NCBI RefSeq assembly: GCF_000801105.2
Contig: NC_079517.1
Span: 22,639,579 to 22,703,578, forward strand
Reading direction: 5' to 3'
Length of the DNA: 64,000 bases
DNA from: Raphanus sativus
Lineage: Eukaryota; Streptophyta; Magnoliopsida; Brassicales; Brassicaceae
In this document: positions 42,620 to 53,528 of the stretch, in pieces
Position numbering within the stretch: the first letter of the stretch is position 1
Layout of the letters: each line of letters begins with the position of its first letter
Notes under the pieces: generated by a model
The model's input: the letters and a program-made list of their open reading frames with translations, nothing else
Told to the model about the DNA's origin: nothing
The model's database searches: none
Made by a program: the position numbers and the translations under genes

Positions 42620-44896
42620 TCAGTCGGGTTGAGCATGAGGGCTTGTTCCAAAACAAGCTCCACAATCAGACATGTTCAGCTTCAAAACTCTGCTCAACAA
42701 CCCTTTCACAGCAGCTTCTCCTTTCTCTTTCAGCTCATCAGTGAGAATAACTCTGACTTTAGAGAAAGGTTTAGAGGTACCCTTGCACTTTACCTCATAC
42801 TCAATGAATTTCTCATCACACCAGTGAGGTGTCAAAGTCATAGTAGGATCTCCTTTGACCATTTTCTTCTGGACTTTCTCTTTCACCCTTGCATTCCCAC
42901 TGAGTTTCTTGGTATCATTGTGAGGATCTCCATTCAGAACTTCCTTGAACTCACTGTTTTTACCAAGCTCCTTCCTTGGAACAACCTTCAGCTTTTCTCC
43001 ACAGAATACTGAGATGCAAGAGGCGTGTAGTTTCTGAAATCTGGTGGGAACAGCCTGATAGAAGACATTCTTGTTGATGTGGGAGAAGGAGACTCTCTTA
43101 TTAGGCATATCAACGATTGCTCCCACTGTAGCCATAAATGTCCTTCCTAAGATCAAAGGCATCTCATGATCCTTGTTCATCTCAACAACCTGAAATTCAG
43201 TATGGAGAACACAGTCCCCAACTTGGACAAGAAGGTTGCGAATGGTGCCATAAGGAACTGCTCTGGAAGAGTTTGCAAAAGTCAGAGTCACCTGAGAAGG
43301 CTCAACATCAGCAATGCCCAACTTGTCTACAATCGCCTTTGAGACAAGATTCACACAAGATCCAGAGTCACAAAGAGCTTCCTCAAATTCTACTCCAGCA
43401 ATGGAACATGGAAAAGCAAATTTTCCAGGGTCATCTACCTTAGGCAACACCTTCAGGTGTCTAGGTGGAATCGGATAGGGAACCTTAGGAACATAGACTC
43501 GCACTGGTGGAATATCAGTAGATCCGTCGGGAACGGGAGCAGTCGCGGGAGCAGTCACTCTAGAACTAGCAGACTGCTCTGTTCTCTGTTCTGCGCCCAG
43601 AACAATCTCAGCGAACAGTTGTTCCGCTTGTTTTTCCTCAGATTTGTCACGGCTCTGCTCGGTTGCATTACAGTGCTCAACCCTAGGATTCATCACACTT
43701 TTTCCACGAATGATCTCTTGATGTCTTTTAACAGTTTCAGCAGTTTGAGCAAGCTGAACATCAATCTTCTTTATGTGGTTGCTCACAGTATCATATTTTG
43801 AATTCAGCTCAGTGAACATGCTGTCCATCCTGGTATTGATGTCTACGGTAACCTGATTCAGTGCCTTGACCTGAAGTTGCTGGCTCTGGAGCATCTGCTG
43901 CATCATAATGTTCAGATTTTTCAAATCATCCGGCGGACTGTTCCCTGCAGTTGGAGCACTCGCGGCTGGAACAACTTGCTGATTGCTCTGCGGGATGGTG
44001 TTCTGATACCCAGATCCTTGTGCCTGGTTGTTTTGCAGTAGCTGATCGACCTTAGCTGTCAGTTCTTCAATTTTCTGGGTGTGTACACTGTTGACTTCTT
44101 TGGAGCGATCGCTCTCCTGGTTCTCATTGGTTGAGCTAGATGCCATGTTCTCAATCAGCTTGAGCGCTCCATCAGTGGTCTGAGTCATGAAGTCTCCATT
44201 GCTCGAAGAGTTTAGAGCACCTTGGTATTTCCAGTCCACCCCATCATAGAAAATGCCCACGAGGTAATCATCATCAAATCCATGGTGAGGACATTCTCTC
44301 TGGTAGTCATTGAAACGCTCCCATGCGTCACAAAAAGGCTCATCATGGAGCTGTCTGAATGAGGTGATCTTGTTCCTCAATGTAGCTGTTCTCGCCTTAG
44401 AGTAGAAATGGTTGAGGAACGCTGATCGGACCTGTTCCCACGAAGTGAGAGAGCCGGTAGGGAGAGAGTTCAACCACCGTGCAGCTTTTCCATCAAGAGA
44501 GAATGGGAATAGCATGCACTTGATGTAGTCTGGTGGCACACCATTCGCACGAGTGAAACTGCAGACTTTTTCGAAATTCTCAATATGCTCCATTGGAATT
44601 TCTGCAGAGAGACCAGAGAACACTTTTCTTTGCACCAGATCAATCAGAGCAGGCTTGATCTCGAAGTCCTGCCTGGTGCAGAGTGGAGGAACAATGGCAG
44701 AGCGCGTAGTAGGAATGTTCCGCGGAAGGTTTCTCTCCCCGATTGGAACAGTTTGCGCTGCTTGTTCCTGCCGCGCGAGAGCAGCCTGTTGAGCAGCATC
44801 CTGTTGAGCTTGGATGGTCTGCTGCATCTGAAGCATCTGCTGTTGCATCAGTTGCATTGCTGCAGCGAGATCATCTTGATGACCGTGATCACCCAT
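42620..44896 (-). CDS. Athila-like Gag-protease polyprotein
   Basis: 758 residues from ATG at 44896 (MGDHGHQDDLAAAM); an in-frame upstream start at 44977 is possible. Gln-rich N-terminus, then a retrotransposon Gag domain (FSLDGKAARWLNSLPTGSL; FNDYQRECPHHGFDD; about 130-280), a Gln/Asn-rich linker with coiled-coil-like heptads (about 290-430), and an aspartic protease (EEALCDSGSCVNLVS; PLILGRTFM, about 540-640). A Lys-rich C-terminal extension follows and the frame stops before any RT. No zinc knuckle is seen. Gag would form particles and protease would mature them. Confidence 0.88.
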   Translation of the reverse strand: MGDHGHQDDLAAAMQLMQQQMLQMQQTIQAQQDAAQQAALARQEQAAQTVPIGERNLPRNIPTTRSAIVPPLCTRQDFEIKPALIDLVQRKVFSGLSAEIPMEHIENFEKVCSFTRANGVPPDYIKCMLFPFSLDGKAARWLNSLPTGSLTSWEQVRSAFLNHFYSKARTATLRNKITSFRQLHDEPFCDAWERFNDYQRECPHHGFDDDYLVGIFYDGVDWKYQGALNSSSNGDFMTQTTDGALKLIENMASSSTNENQESDRSKEVNSVHTQKIEELTAKVDQLLQNNQAQGSGYQNTIPQSNQQVVPAASAPTAGNSPPDDLKNLNIMMQQMLQSQQLQVKALNQVTVDINTRMDSMFTELNSKYDTVSNHIKKIDVQLAQTAETVKRHQEIIRGKSVMNPRVEHCNATEQSRDKSEEKQAEQLFAEIVLGAEQRTEQSASSRVTAPATAPVPDGSTDIPPVRVYVPKVPYPIPPRHLKVLPKVDDPGKFAFPCSIAGVEFEEALCDSGSCVNLVSKAIVDKLGIADVEPSQVTLTFANSSRAVPYGTIRNLLVQVGDCVLHTEFQVVEMNKDHEMPLILGRTFMATVGAIVDMPNKRVSFSHINKNVFYQAVPTRFQKLHASCISVFCGEKLKVVPRKELGKNSEFKEVLNGDPHNDTKKLSGNARVKEKVQKKMVKGDPTMTLTPHWCDEKFIEYEVKCKGTSKPFSKVRVILTDELKEKGEAAVKGLLSRVLKLNMSDCGACFGTSPHAQPD

Positions 44897-45050
44897 GGTG
44901 GTGTCAGTAGGCCTTGGCTGTTGTCTGTTCTGATTTTCTAAACCTTGCGAACTCCTGCAACAAAGAGAAAAGAGCAAGTTAGAGGTCTTAGACTAAATAA
45001 ATAACCGAAAAATAAAGGTAAAAAGATGGTCCCCGGCAACGGCGCCAAAT

Positions 45051-46247
45051 TGATATTCGTGTTCACGCACACCAATTAACCTAATGTGCACACTACCACA
45101 ATCGAATGGTATGTCGATGTAGCACTTTAGGATCGAATCCACAGAGACCAACTCTTACACTTTATTTCTATAGGATCAATATTAAGCTAAAACAATATGG
45201 GGGGTTTTGAGTTTTGTAACGTGCAAAGCAAGTAAATAAATGCAAAAAGTAAATTCAATTTAAAGAGAAGCCAGTCTAGGGTTACTTCATCGGGTGCTAA
45301 AACTTGTGAGCTAAACAATTATTCAAGTGCTAATAAGAACAGTCTAGAACTCGGATCACTCAAGTAGAACAGTCCACTGTCGTGGTACTACTCACTATGC
45401 TGATCGATCTCACCGTCTAACTGTCGTTGAGGTGAGAGGCGATCGCAAGCAATAGAGATCAAGTCCGATAGGTTCACAAAACACCCTAATATCTACTTTC
45501 GCTGATTAGGGATGCAATGCTCATTCAAAACAGATCTAGCAACCTAAGCACTTTTGATGATCAGATTAAACCTATGATCTAACATTAAGCGGCCAGTTTA
45601 ATGCAAGCAATAAGAACAGTTATGAATGAAGACAATCAATGGATTCACTTATCTATGTTTAGCTCACGAAATCAACACCCTAGAACCCTAGACAAGCTAG
45701 CCGACTACTCAGCCATGAACATAGAAAACACAGAGTTCATAGATGAATAATACTGCATAAATATAACAGAAACAAAGAGAGGGTTCAGGATGATCTTCTC
45801 TAAAACGAGAGAGAGAGAGATCCTTCTCCCTTTACAAGGTATGAAATCACAAAGTAAAAAGCTCTAGAGTCTGTTTCTCTATGAAAAGTAGCGTAGAATC
45901 ATGTAGAAAAATAGAAAAAGAAGTTATATCAAAAGCCACATGCGGCCAGAGAGAAAAAAGGATAATTAGGGCAAATCCCGAGATGTTGTATTTTCCTTAT
46001 TCGTCGGGAACAATCGCGGGATCACTCCGTCTGCTTGTTCCGCTTGATCGGGAACAGTCATCAGACTGTTCTGCGTGAAAATCACCAAACTGCACTGTTT
46101 TCTGCTTCTTTTGTTCCAGCAGGTCCATCTCCCATCCAGTGCAACTCCAGACCTGTAATGACTCGAAAAGGACTAGAAAGACTCGATAAAGACTTGAAAA
46201 CCAATTAGAAAACATATATACAATGATGTATAAAACACCATATATCA
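45051..46247 (-). repeat. 5' LTR of Athila-like element
   Basis: 1197 bp, two differences from the partner LTR. Confidence 0.95.
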
Positions 46248-46252
46248 ATAAA

Positions 46253-47410
46253 CAAGAAAAATTGTAAAAATATTAGTGATATTGAAAAAATGAATATTGA
46301 AAAAGGAAACTCTTAAATATAGTTAATATTTACTGAAAATAATTATTTGATAGTAATTTTATTTTTCTAAACAAATTATAATTGTAAAAGATTATGTGAT
46401 ATTAAATTCCTTTTCTAAAACCTTAAAAACTGTAAAATAATTTTTGATAATTTTTTTAGATTTGTATCATATGTTTAAGTTCTAACAAAAAGAGAATTGT
46501 AAAAAGTTATTTGATAACATTTTTAAGAGAGAATTTGATGATGAACATGAAACTAAAAGTTATTTAATTAACAAATTAGTGTTAAAATAATATTGTTAAA
46601 AATTGTAAAAATAGTAATTTAATTATTATTAGTAAATAGAAGTAATTATTTGATAGCAATATACCTTTTCTGACATTCTAAAGAGGAGAATTTTGTAAAA
46701 GGTTATATCACAGTAATTTTCCTTTTCTAAAATTCTAAACAAAAACGTAAAAGAATTTAATAGTATTTTAATTTTAAATAAAAAACAGATTTATAAAATA
46801 TAATGTTTTCTTTTTAAAAAAAATCCTAAAAGATAAAATTAATGATATATTACTAAGATAATAACAAAATGATTTTTAAAGTAATTATAAATATTATTAA
46901 TAGTAATTTTTCCATTTTAAAATCATAAATAAAAGAGAATTTCAAAAGATTGTCTGATAGTAATTTTCTTCTAGTATTTTTACATGTGTTAAAATATATA
47001 ATGATTATAAATATATATACAACGATAATAATATATTTACTGTCAGGCCCTGCCAGCCCATCCGTTTATAATTATTATTTTACCAAAATCATTTTTTATT
47101 GTCATTGTATATATATTTTTAGTTTTGAGATAGTTTAAGAGATATCAAAATTTTAAATATATAAATGTCATGTGTCACAATCAAGTTAATCAGTGATTTT
47201 GAAGAATAACCTTAATATAATCTTTGTAATTATATTTTCATTGACATTTTTGAAAATAAAAGTTATTCTTAAATAGTGAAATTACGTAAAAAGTGAAAGA
47301 AAATATGATTTTTCCAAAAGATCCGAGAGTCTTTTCCCGATCAGCCTATAGTCGGGACAGTGAGAGACCGCCCTACGCTTCTACGCCGTGGAATCTGCCG
47401 CGTTGACCGC
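46253..47410. other. AT-rich degenerate tandem repeat region
   Basis: Loosely repeated units (GTAAAAGATTATTTGATAG-like followed by CTAAAATTCTAAAC-like, about 60-70 bp) to about 46960, then plain AT-rich DNA with a short GC-rich stretch near 47330-47410. No gene. Confidence 0.45.
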
Positions 47411-47532
47411 GTTCTTGAACATGTTTAATGTAACGTAGAAGTTTCCAACACCTTCTTGAACATGGAAATGTAACGTAGAAGTTTTCATCACCTTCTTGAA
47501 CATGGAAATGTAACGTAGAAGTTTTCATCACC
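47411..47532. repeat. Three tandem copies of a 40-bp unit
   Basis: CTTCTTGAACATGGAAATGT plus about 20 bp is repeated three times; the first copy is diverged and the last two nearly identical. The array ends 6 bp from the LTR at 47538. Confidence 0.85.
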
Positions 47533-47537
47533 TTCTT

Positions 47538-49236
47538 TGTAGCATCCCTATCCCCCGGGGATCGACCGGGGTTATCGAAAGGGAGCTATAGGCATGCGTA
47601 TACCCTTATAGGCAACCCGCCATGTCAGTTACTGGTTCCATGAGTCGACGATCGCATTGCTTTCTTTGAAATTCTGATCCACCCGTATCCATACACTTCT
47701 ACTTACAGTCCTGCGCACAGGGAAAAGGAAAGGGAGGGTCTGAGTATTGGGTTACTCAGTGAAGTGACTCTAGACCAGCCTGCCCGCAAGACACTCTACA
47801 TTACTCTATGCGGGAACCAGGACTGACTAGCCACTACAATCAACAATGCATCATAAAACATTTCACAACATCAATTCTAGCAACCTAACCGTCAATCAAT
47901 ACAATGAACTCAGTCATTGCTACACAACACTCATTAATAGAAGAGACCGACCCGACAAACAAAACAAGAGCAAACTGACTCCAATCAACCTAGACGTAGG
48001 ACTCTATAGCCGTTTACGGATGTCCCTACGCGTTCCGGCTTATCCTGGACGGCGCCTCTTCCGAGCATCCGTACCCGCCCAGCTTCCTAGAGGCTACCCG
48101 GATTGCAGCACGTTGGCCACCTTGCACTGTCTGCCCCCCGGCCATTCATAGCCTTACACAGCCACCTTCTTTGGCTTGACTCAATCCTAAGGCGCCACTA
48201 CACTTTCTTATTTATATCCCGCCCTCGCGCGGTTCATTACACATCACAACACATCACACCCTAGACCTAGACGCCCACCCATTCTCGGTGGCCCAAGCAG
48301 GACTACAAACAAGTTCATTGACACTTCCACTTTCACATTCTCGTTCTCTTACTCATACTCACACTTCCTTTTTCACTTACTCATTCACTTACACTTAGAC
48401 TCTTACTCATTCTCATGCTCAAGACACCACCCGATATCGGTGTCTCACACTGTACACTTCACATAGATGATACCAAAGACAACTCGCTAACATACAGGCA
48501 TCCATCACTTAACACAAGGGTATCATAAACAACCGTTAAACAAGATGCTAAGAGAAATCTCAATCATCACATGGGACCAAACAACACACAAGCATTCATT
48601 ATACGATAGCCACATCAACACAAGGCAGTCCATTAATGTCCCTTTTAATCAGTACGATAGTTCTTATGCATCATGGTTCATGCATCTAGCAACCTAGATC
48701 CCTCATGAACTAACACCCTAACTTCCACGCAAGAGCTAAACAAACCTAGTTCCAACAAGAATAATATAAAGGACTTGAGAGGAAACTGGGTTCGGATCAC
48801 CTCACTTTAACTTAGAGCTGGACACAAGAGCGAGTGAAGATGAGATCTGAACCACCCGATTAATCAGCTACACCACCACCACCGGCGATCACCACCACGA
48901 CCACCACCAACACGCCGCCGGCAAGGAGAGAGAAAGAGAGAGATCGGACGCCGAGGAGAGAGAGAAGAAGAAGAGAGACGCGCGGAAGAGAGGAGAGAAG
49001 AGAGAGGAGAAAAGAGAAAGACGGCGGCGCAAGGATGAGAGCTCGACGGCTAGGGTTTCCAGTTCTCCGGGAATCTCTGCAGAGCTCCGCCTCGATTTGT
49101 GAATAGGACAAAAAGAAGGTGGCTGCAATCCTTTTTATAAGGATGGGGAGGAGAGACCTAGGTTTTCTAGCTAATCGGGCCGTAGAGAAGCCCGATCCCA
49201 TGGAAAAAATGTTGGGCCCGGGATAGGGATGTTACA
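47538..49236 (-). mobile_element. LTR of a minus-strand gypsy-like element
   Basis: 1699 bp with inverted ends TGTAGCATCCCTATCCC and GGGATAGGGATGTTACA, as in many plant gypsy LTRs. Next to it, inside the element, AGTGGGGGAGAT (minus) is a good polypurine tract (plus 49237-49252), so this is the 3' LTR. A TATA-like box (minus TATAAAAAG, plus 49131-49139) would start transcription near 49100. No partner LTR is found in the window. Confidence 0.75.
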
Positions 49237-49545
49237 ATCTCCCCCACTTATTGGAATTCGGCCCCGAATTCCGCTCGTGTACTCCCAATACTTAACATCC
49301 TTTCCCCAATATTTTTCCAACGGTTTCTGCAATTCAAGCTAGCCCTTGGTGCGAACTCACTGCAGCTTTATACTACTCCCAAGTCACTTCAGGCGGTACT
49401 ACTTGCTTCGAGGTTTCATAGGTCTTCTTTGCTTTGCCTTGTTGTTCTCCCCCACTTCGATCAAGCATACCCAATTCCTAACACTCGTCCTTTCGTCCCC
49501 GATTTCGGTGTGACATCCACTCGTCCTTTGCCCGCTAGCGGTTTC
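49237..49545 (-). other. 3' interior of the minus-strand LTR element
   Basis: Holds the polypurine tract and a GAATTCGGGGCCGAATTCC palindrome-like block (minus) typical of the end of gypsy pol. No intact frame. It joins the SNF2-like pseudogene at about 49545. Confidence 0.45.
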
Positions 49546-51261
49546 AGGGTGTTATCCGGGGCGCTTATTACTATCCTTACTCGGCCCCAATTGGTGATGT
49601 CGGTGTTGGTAACGCCAAAGACAATGGTTGAAAAACTGCTTGTAACCCAGAAACAAGATACTCTTCTTCTCTGCCCACCGTTTCAAGAATGGACAGCGGT
49701 TGTGCACGGTCTTCTGCTTTAGCACTGTAGAAGTCAAGCAGTGGAGTGTCTCTGTCCTGCCACCTCACAAACTCTCTTTTCCAGGTAGACAAAAATTTTC
49801 CTTTGGAAGCGCAACCAGTGGCTTAGCCTGGGAATACTTTGCAAGGAAGCTCCGCATGAAACTGATGATCGTGAAGGTTTTTCCAGAACCCGGAGCATGA
49901 GCCACGATACAATCCCCCTGCGGTGAGGCACCGCCCACAACCTCAAATGAGCTACCCGATGAGGCTTCATCTTGCTAGCATGCGTCGGATGAGCAGGGAG
50001 CCCACCTATCATCCGCCCTTCTGCAGATAACTAAATCTCAAAATCTGAATCCCCAAACTTTTAATCCGAGATTCGGAAGCATACGGTCTTGTGCACCTTT
50101 TCGCTTTACTGAAGTTCACCTCCACAATATCTAAGATGCTTTTGTCAATAACTCCGCAGACACGGCAACCATAACCCCTGTCGTCCCTTAGCATGAAGGA
50201 GTGCGCACCGCCTTCCACTTCATCGGTCTTTGATTCATTGCATGAGGTCTCTGCATCCTTGGAACACACTAATGACATGGTCTTTTCATTCCAGATATTA
50301 CCAAGATCCTCATCTGCTGCTTCAGACTCATTACCACTTTCATCATCCTCAACGCCCGCATAGACACCCTTATCGTTGACCACACCATTTCCAATGGCAA
50401 GGACCTTTTCTCTTCTCGTTTGTCCCACGCAGACATCTCTGTCCAAGACCATACCGTTTTCTATAGCAAGGAGGTTGTCTCTGCTACTTTGTCCCTCCAC
50501 CAATGCAGTAATGGCACAAGACATCTCCCGTTCCTTCCCCAAAACAACCTCCTCAAAAGCGGACTGCGGCGTCACAGGCACCGCATCGCCTTGTCCCTTC
50601 TGATGCTGCACCAGACTCGACTGAAACGGGTGCTTGGGTTTCTAAATAGCATCTTCATCACATCGTCGGAATCAAGAATAACAATCTCCGTGGAAGGGAC
50701 CACACAGAAAGCCTTCTTCGAACCATTATCATCCAAGTCAATCATGCAATCCAAAGCCAGCTGATTCTCCAAACTCTAAAGCTCTCCTTGCCATCCTCTG
50801 CTGCTGTTGCTCCAAACACAGTATGCAAGCGACGGATACGACCAGATGCAGCGCTTCACCTGTCCCATCCTCAGGTTAGCCACCCCTTCCAATTCCTTAG
50901 TAACGCTCCCGAACTCACCACCGTCTAGAGCCTTGGCATGTTGCCGACCGCAAAGGGTTGAGAAAGGTCGTTGACTTTCGACGAGTTCCTTAACCGCTTC
51001 GCTTCGGAGGAGCCGAGAGAGAGTCCGTTATCACCAGGCTCCCTTTTGCGGTGACCTTTAGAGGGAGGTTGGAGAATCTCCATGAGGGAAGCAGAAATCC
51101 CTAACTGAAATGGTGCCACACCCTGGTACAGTTCCTGCTTTCGGACGCGTCCCTCCTTCCCGGTTTCGATGACTCCTACTAAATCCGAATTCCCGAAAAT
51201 GAACTATAATCGTCCTACTCCCCGCCCTTATAACCCGAACTTTAAACCTTTGCTCGCTCAT
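49546..51261 (-). pseudogene. SNF2 ATPase pseudogene, DRD1/CLASSY-like
   Basis: Minus-strand frames, broken by several shifts, follow the order of a DRD1/CLASSY-family chromatin remodeller. An N-terminal region ([12 protein letters not shown] near 50830-50865; CVVPSTEIVILDSDD near 50670-50705) comes first, then a Cys block ([17 protein letters not shown] near 50125-50180), [18 protein letters not shown] (49960-50012), helicase motif [15 protein letters not shown] (about 49860-49905) and [11 protein letters not shown]...[10 protein letters not shown] (about 49735-49790). It ends soon after, so most of the ATPase domain is missing. No intron-like gaps are obvious between blocks. In Arabidopsis these proteins act in RNA-directed DNA methylation. 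The SNF2 call is firm; the subfamily is from memory of motifs. Confidence 0.65.
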
Positions 51262-51344
51262 CTTAAAACCAACGAATGAATTTGATAGATAAATGGAGTA
51301 GGACTACAATAGTTCAGAAATGCCTAAGGCGTCTGCACACACGC

Positions 51345-53487
51345 TGTCACGCCCCCAATCCTGAGAAGGATTGTCGGGACGGACTATGGCTCGAGGAAAC
51401 GAACCAGCCGATCCTTGTGATCAAAGGCAAGCGTTCCATAGTCCAAATACAAAGGTTAAGTATGAAAAGACTTAACAAAATAAGCTGAGAAAGAAATAGA
51501 CAGCTAGAACGAGTTAGACGGTAGCTGGACAAAGTGCACGAGTAGCTCGACCAGCTCACAGAAGCTCAGTAGAGTGTACTCCAGCTCCCTCACTACTAAG
51601 TCAGCTCCACTAGCTGGACTACTAGCTCACTCAGCTGGGTCAGCTGGGAGTCAGCTCATCTCAGCTAGACGGACTGTTCGGGTTTCGGGACAGTGGTCCG
51701 GGTCCGGGCCGGTGGCGGGCTGGGTGGTCCAGCCATGTGGTCCATGGACCGGTGGGCTCTTGGGCAAGGCCGTGGGCTGTGTCTAGGGGGCCTGGGGGAT
51801 GGTTTGGGCTTAAGCCTGACCCAATATAATGGCCTGATAGGCGTTGGGGTGCAAGGGAACAAAGGGGTGCAACCTGTTTTCCAAGTCATGCCTTTTCGGT
51901 ACAAGTCGTGCCTGTTCGTGGGGCAAGACTTACCCCCTCATTTCCTATAAATAGGGCCTCGTCCCATTCACTTTTCTCATCCAGTTCCAGAGTAAAATAC
52001 TCAGAGAAAGTCGTAGAGAAAGAGAGAGAGAGAAAGAGAGAGTTTCCGGTCAATACCGAGGCTGTTTGAGTGGTGGTTAGTTTTCCGGCGACTCTGATCG
52101 TTTGTGAAACAACCTCTGGTCAATATGGAAGATCAGAATGGAGAGAAGAACCTGGAGAACCCAGTCGTGGTTCAGAAGGTATGGTATGGGCTTTGGTCCC
52201 ATCAGACCTTACGGTTAGCCCTTGTGGTCGAACCGAGGATCTGGTCGGTTCATTAGTCCCAACCGTTTCTCCTTATCTGTTTCTAGTCTATCTTTTTCTC
52301 TTCTTTCAGATGATGCACGAAGGGTTGTGTCTGTTGGGCCCAAGGGTTGCATCCCTTGACTTGAATGGTCACACCCTAACCACTAACTAGACCATGAGTC
52401 GGTTATGCGGGACAGTGCGGTTCGTACCAATGATTAAGGGGTTGGCCTGAACGTTTTGGAAAGTCACCAAAGGGTACAAGTTGCCAAGAGTCATGAGTGC
52501 CAAGGGTCATGAGAGTCCAAAGAGTACGAGTAACCAGATGGTATGGGATACCAGAGAGTTATGAGTACTATAAGGTACCATAGACCAGGAGGTGTCAATG
52601 ACCAAGGGGCACGAGATACCAAAGGGTGCGAGTTCCAAAGGGTGCCAATGGATGCAGGTTCTGTCCGGTCCATATGGTTCAGTCCCAAACCTTAAGTCAA
52701 GGACGTATGCACAGTTGTCTAACCGGAGTAGTGAGTCGCAAGGTCTGGCCGGTTGATGATCAATTCGGGCTGAGCTTGGGCCTTACTCAATGGTATGGAT
52801 CCAGGCCAGTACTGGATCAGGTAAGGGAGTCCGTTGGGCCTTTGAGCCGGACTTCAAGATTGACCGGTCGAACCTAGATTCTGTCCGGATAGTCGGACTG
52901 GTCTTTGGGACGATACGGACTGGTCGTGTTCTGATATTTTGTCTGGGCTGTCTATCTATTCTAAGTCGTGGGGTGGTTGGTTGATAGACTTAGGATATGA
53001 TAGGCAGTTCCAAATCATTTTGTTCATATAATAATGTTGTTTAAGGTTTATTAAATTTCTAGGAACCAAACCAAAACATGTAGGATTAATCCGATATCAC
53101 TTCGGTTATGATTAAATGCTTATTGGTTATGGTTTCAGGAAATGCGGCTTGTGGTGGTCAAGCCAAGGAACCGTGAAGGCTCTATCAGTGAGAAGCTGTG
53201 CCGTGTGTGGGTAAACGAAGCTAGGGAAGAACTAGTTATTGTTTACGAGACTATTAAGAAACTATGTATTGGATCACATGATTAGGAGTATTATAATGTA
53301 AACTACAAGGATGTTTTTTTTAAGTTATTATTTATTCCGCTGTACTATCTGGTCACTTTGTTTATGAACCTCATATTTGAATATGACTTAGTAAATAAAA
53401 GACTTAAAAATGGATCAAACAAGCAAAGAAAACAATAAGTAAGTCTGCGGATCCAGTTGGGCCGAGAGGCCAGGATCGGGTCTTACA
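51345..53487 (+). repeat. 5' LTR of gypsy-2
   Basis: 2143 bp from TGTCACGCCCCCAATCC to ...GGTCTTACA, followed by the tRNA-Met type primer site TTGGTATCAGAGC at 53490-53502. A TATA box TATAAATAG lies at 51946-51954. The 3' LTR is beyond the window, so insertion age cannot be read. Low-complexity repeats of AGCTC type (51485-51670) and GAGA runs (52020-52045) lie within. Confidence 0.85.
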
Positions 53488-53528
53488 AGTTGGTATCAGA
53501 GCATGCTTGATTCTAGGATAGTTGGGTT

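Larger units (their letters stand above)
39667..46252 (-). mobile_element. Athila-like non-autonomous gypsy element (gag-protease only)
   Basis: Element 39672-46247, 5-bp duplication ATAAA (39667-39671, 46248-46252). LTRs are 1196 and 1197 bp (39672-40867, 45051-46247) and differ by one G insertion and one substitution (GGCGGCC/TGCGGCC). Primer site TGGCGCCGTTGCCGGGG (minus; plus 45031-45047) matches tRNA-Asp, as used by Athila. A polypurine tract CTGGGGGAAT abuts the 3' LTR. Only gag-protease is encoded; no RT, RNase H or integrase is seen in the remaining 1.75 kb. It therefore needed proteins in trans, and inserted very recently. Confidence 0.93.

Noticed and set aside
48860..49201. 113-residue frame with Leu/Ser-rich and Val/Gly-rich stretches
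   Set aside because: Lies in the LTR and comes from GAGA- and CACC-type simple repeats.
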